The position numbers were made by a program, and so were the translations under genes. A DNA stretch of 36,609 nucleotides from Pseudomonas sp. P818 (GTDB taxonomy: Bacteria > Pseudomonadota > Gammaproteobacteria > Pseudomonadales > Pseudomonadaceae). The notes under the pieces were generated by a model that saw nothing but the letters and a program-made list of their open reading frames with translations, had not been told where the DNA came from and did no database searches. Each line of letters opens with the position of its first letter. The stretch's first letter is position 1. This document shows positions 34,117-36,609 of the stretch, one piece after another. The stretch lies in assembly GCF_000418555.1 (NCBI RefSeq), contig NZ_ATKM01000022.1:1-36609 (forward strand), in the 5' to 3' direction.

Positions 34117-34465
34117 GCCAGCGCGCCCACGGTCCCTGCGACCATGGGTGCGCCATTGCTGAATGAATGCCCAGGACACCGGCCGAGCGCGGCCCTTGAT
34201 GTCCGCCGCGCCCGAGACCGGCCCGCGCGGGTGCACACAGGTCGATACGAATCCGTTAGTCTATGGCGCCGGAACGTGCGCCAACAGAGCTCGCCCGCGC
34301 TAGCCGCACGCAGGCACCTCGACGCCCGGCAGTGCGGCATCATCTTTCGTTTGCCCGGCACCGGCCAGCTGCGAAGAGACGGCCAATGCCGCTCATTTCC
34401 CATCGCCGTGCGGTCGGCCAACCTGCTGCGCGCCCCGTTCTGCGCCGCGTCAACAAGGAGCCCCA
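34117..34465. other. Gap with an imperfect hairpin, no gene seen
   Basis: GCGCGCCCACGGTC (34121-34134) pairs with GACCATGGGTGCGC (34140-34153) with one mismatch, four bases after the protease stop; no T-run follows. The rest of the 349 bases has open frames only in unlikely codon use. AAGGAG at 34455-34460 serves the next gene. No clear promoter was found. Confidence 0.45.
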
Positions 34466-34789
34466 ATGGATTTGCTACTGGACCTGATCGTCACCCTCTC
34501 GCGCTGGAGCCGCAGCCACCTTGGCGACATATCCCTGGCCATCATGGCCACCCTGCTGGTGCTGTTCGGCCCGGCCATCAACGCCTGGGTTCAGCGCACC
34601 ATCGGCAACCTCAACTTCGTGCTGCGCACCCTGCTGTTCGTGGTGTTCTGCGCGGTCGGCTACGGTCTGGCCATCGTTTTCCTCACACCTTGGCTGGCCA
34701 AGGGCCTGGCGCACTTCAACAACTACACCCTGGCCCCGGTGCTGATCCTGATCTTCGTGGTGATCGGCATCATGGCCGACCGCAATTAG
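34466..34789 (+). CDS. DUF3392-type small membrane protein
   Basis: A 107-residue protein with three hydrophobic segments (about 20-41, 51-75 and 86-104) and short charged loops, including WVQRTIGNLNFVLRTLLF and LTPWLAKGLAHFNNYTLAP. It ends GIMADRN. This fits the DUF3392 inner-membrane family, function unknown. AAGGAG is five bases before the ATG. It stands alone: upstream gap of 349 bases, downstream a convergent kinase gene. Confidence 0.8.
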   Translation: MDLLLDLIVTLSRWSRSHLGDISLAIMATLLVLFGPAINAWVQRTIGNLNFVLRTLLFVVFCAVGYGLAIVFLTPWLAKGLAHFNNYTLAPVLILIFVVIGIMADRN

Positions 34790-34817
34790 CCAAGGCGGCA
34801 TGAACGCCGTCACCGGC

Positions 34818-35366
34818 TCAGGCGTGCAACCACGCCAGAACCTGCTCGGCCAATTGCTCGGGTGTGTCCCGGGTCGAGTCCAGGCATAGCAGCGGACAAC
34901 TCAGGTGGCGGGCCATCCAGGCTTCGTGCATGGCCAGGCTACGCATGCTCAAGTCGCCCTGCTCGTAACCGGCGGCCCACTCCAGGAAGGCCTGACTTTG
35001 CTCATGCATGTCACCTCCCGGCTGGATGCGCGCACCATAACGCTGCGCTTCGCGCTGGCGCAGCCGGCTCATGCGTTCCTGATCATCCAGGCGCAGGAAC
35101 AAGGCATGACTGAACGACGGGATCAACGCCTCCCCCCAACTACATAGCGAACCGCTGAGCACCCAGCTAGGCGCCTGTGCGGTACGCTCGCGGATCAGCC
35201 TGACGCGCTCCGCGGGCGGCCGCTTGTGCAGGTAGGGCGGCTCGCTGGGCAACCAGTAGAAATCGTCGGTATCCAGATGCAGCCAGCCATTGCGCTCGGC
35301 CAGCGTGCGGGCCAGGGTAGTGGTGCCCGAGCCGGATGCACCGAATATATGTAACCGAACCTCCAT
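34818..35366 (-). CDS. P-loop nucleoside/nucleotide kinase-like protein
   Basis: A 182-residue protein of the adenylate-kinase-like P-loop fold (FlaR/AAA_17-type small kinases). Walker A is IFGASGSGTTTLA (7-19). DTDDFYW (about 31-37) is the usual substrate-side acidic motif after strand 2. WVLSGSLCSWG resembles the VxxGxxxxW segment of this family, and ERMSRLRQREAQRYG is a basic lid-like stretch. The substrate is unknown. GAGGAG lies upstream of the ATG at 35366, preferred over an upstream in-frame ATG. Divergent from the GNAT gene with only 31 bases between starts. Confidence 0.8.
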   Translation of the reverse strand: MEVRLHIFGASGSGTTTLARTLAERNGWLHLDTDDFYWLPSEPPYLHKRPPAERVRLIRERTAQAPSWVLSGSLCSWGEALIPSFSHALFLRLDDQERMSRLRQREAQRYGARIQPGGDMHEQSQAFLEWAAGYEQGDLSMRSLAMHEAWMARHLSCPLLCLDSTRDTPEQLAEQVLAWLHA

Positions 35367-35397
35367 GGATTCACTTCTCCTCGAACAGGACTTCATC

Positions 35398-35826
35398 ATG
35401 ATTCGCCCCTACCATCCCACAGACAGCGACGCCGTACTCGACCTGTGGCTTAGGGCCTCCATCCTGGCCCACGACTTCGTGCCGGAGAGCTTCTGGCGCG
35501 AGCAGCTGCCCGCCATGCGCGAGCTCTATCTGCCGCAGGCCGAAACCCTGGTACTGGAGGAAAAGGGGCAGGTACTGGGCTTCGCATCGCTGCACGAACA
35601 GCGCCTGGCCGCATTGTTCGTCAATCCGGACGCTCAGGGCCGCGGTCTGGGCCGTCGGCTGCTGGACGATGCCAAGAGCAGGCGTGACAGCCTCGAACTG
35701 GGCGTCTACCGCGCCAATGCCCGGGCGGTTGCCTTCTACCGCGCAGGCGGTTTCGTCACGCTGAACGAAACGCGCGACCCGCACACCGGCCAGCCGGAGC
35801 TGACGATGCGCTGGTCACGCGGATGA
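35398..35826 (+). CDS. GNAT-family N-acetyltransferase (YjaB-like)
   Basis: A 142-residue GCN5-related acetyltransferase. It starts MIRPYHPTDSDAVLDLWLRAS, continues with LVLEEKGQVLGFASL (beta 2-4), the acetyl-CoA pyrophosphate loop VNPDAQGRGLGRRLL (75-89), then VYRANARAVAFYRAGGF and the closing GQPELTMRW. It is closest in layout to E. coli YjaB. The acceptor is unknown. CAGGA lies eight bases before the ATG at 35398; an upstream in-frame ATG at 35365 is possible but overlaps the divergent kinase start. Confidence 0.86.
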   Translation: MIRPYHPTDSDAVLDLWLRASILAHDFVPESFWREQLPAMRELYLPQAETLVLEEKGQVLGFASLHEQRLAALFVNPDAQGRGLGRRLLDDAKSRRDSLELGVYRANARAVAFYRAGGFVTLNETRDPHTGQPELTMRWSRG

Positions 35827-35833
35827 TGCTGGC

Positions 35834-36609
35834 TCAGTTGCCTTCGCGGCGCAGGGCCTGCGGGGTGAAGTCGCGCGGGCTCAGTCGGGCATTGAAGTCG
35901 TACATCTTCTCGTTGTTGTCCAGGCCGTCAGCGAAGTAGCGGCCACCCTTGAGGTCGTAGATGGTCTCCAGGGTCGAGCCGAACATCGGCGCGTCGTAGT
36001 AGCTGATCGGATGCGCTTCCTGCAGGCCGATCAGGTTGCCGCTGCGGTCATACAGGTCGACAGCGAGGATCTGCCAGCTGTCCTCGTCCAGATAGAAGCG
36101 GCGTTTACCGTAGGGATGGCTGAAACCCGTGCGCAGGTCCGCTTCGACCACCCAGACGCGGTGCAGCTCGTAGCGCAGCAGTTCGGGGTTGATGTGCTTG
36201 GCCTGGAGGATGTCGGCATAGGGAATGCCCTGCTGGTGCACGGCGTAGCTGTTGTAGGGCACCAGCATCTCGCGTTTGCCCAGCAGCTGCCAGTCATAAC
36301 GATCCGGTGCGCCGTTGTAGGCGTCCACCTGATCGGCGGTAGCCATGCCGTTGGTATCGGGCTGCAGGGTGTCGTAGGCGAGCATCGGCAGGGGGCGCAC
36401 ACGGCGCTCGCCGCGGTTGAAACGCCAGGCCTTGCGAATCGCCAGCACCTGATCCAGGGTCTCTTGCACCACCAGTGCCGAGCCGGCCAGCTTGGCCGGT
36501 GCCACGACCTTGTACTTGTAGAAGAACAGGGTGTTGTCCAGATCCTGCGGGGCAACGCCTTCGCGGCCGTAGAGGAAATAGATGTCGCGCTCGAGCTTGA
36601 GCAGGTTGT
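35834..36609 (-). CDS. DUF1329 (outer-membrane lipoprotein-sorting-like) protein, C-terminal part
   Basis: The 3' 258 codons of a gene that continues beyond the window. The visible part begins NLLKLERDIYFLYGREGVAPQDLDNTLFFYKYKVVAPAKLAG-type sequence. It runs through WRFNRGERRVRPLPMLAYDT, YDWQLLGKREMLVPYNSY, ELHRVWVVEADLRTGFSHPYGKRRFYLDED and ISYYDAPMF. These are hallmarks of DUF1329, periplasmic LolA/LolB-fold proteins common in pseudomonads. They often lie beside RND or BNR-repeat genes for lipid or ester export. The N-terminal signal peptide would be outside the window. Convergent with the GNAT gene, seven bases apart. Confidence 0.88.
   Translation of the reverse strand, partial: NLLKLERDIYFLYGREGVAPQDLDNTLFFYKYKVVAPAKLAGSALVVQETLDQVLAIRKAWRFNRGERRVRPLPMLAYDTLQPDTNGMATADQVDAYNGAPDRYDWQLLGKREMLVPYNSYAVHQQGIPYADILQAKHINPELLRYELHRVWVVEADLRTGFSHPYGKRRFYLDEDSWQILAVDLYDRSGNLIGLQEAHPISYYDAPMFGSTLETIYDLKGGRYFADGLDNNEKMYDFNARLSPRDFTPQALRREGN

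Noticed and set aside
34144..34803. 219-codon plus-strand frame across the gap after the protease
   Set aside because: It overlaps the well-supported DUF3392 gene in another frame and is rich in Arg/Pro/His with no domain or ribosome site.

Overview
The window is from a high-GC gammaproteobacterium, almost certainly a Pseudomonas of the P. mendocina/oleovorans/alcaligenes type. This rests on recognisable gene blocks known from pseudomonads (glyA-soxB with gbcAB, typA-thiI-glnA-ntrBC, pilTU-yggS-proC-yggT, metXW-rdgB-hemW) and on a classic pseudomonad REP pair. No rRNA, tRNA, CRISPR array, phage gene or insertion sequence was found. The first gene (soxB) and the last (a DUF1329 protein) run off the ends.

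Bases 1-7260 form a glycine betaine to glycine catabolic island. GbcA/GbcB (divergent) demethylate glycine betaine, SoxB is a sarcosine oxidase subunit, GlyA converts glycine and C1 units to serine, and LtaE cleaves threonine-type hydroxyamino acids to glycine. A small exported Cys-containing protein lies between ltaE and glyA. The glyA upstream region (about 690 bp without a gene) holds a cluster of DnaA-box-like sites with a consensus IHF site. It also holds a sequence element shared with the gbcA/gbcB intergenic region.

Bases 7300-17680 hold an orphan nucleotidyltransferase-like gene, then typA and thiI on the minus strand. They are followed on the plus strand by glnA, two tandem DUF4124 genes and ntrBC. 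glnA and ntrBC each have a sigma-54 promoter and NtrC-type upstream sites, so this is the nitrogen-control hub. A REPIN and a second REP-like family mark intergenic gaps.

Bases 17700-20420 hold a TM2-domain protein and, divergently, a two-gene unit of a radical SAM protein with a helix-hairpin-helix plus a DUF4130 protein. A full LexA (SOS) box lies just upstream of this pair. It is the least understood system in the window and the one most worth attention.

Bases 20384-31348 hold the twitching-motility ATPases pilU and pilT (minus). The yggS-proC-yggT-yggU operon runs divergently from pilT. A dynamin-like GTPase and a tight metX-metW-DUF4426-rdgB-hemW operon follow.

Bases 31349-36609 hold a two-gene unit resembling P. 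aeruginosa bamI-mep72 (membrane-anchored partner plus secreted M72 metzincin protease with two carbohydrate-binding-like domains), then a DUF3392 membrane protein, a divergent P-loop kinase/GNAT pair, and the 3' part of a DUF1329 gene.
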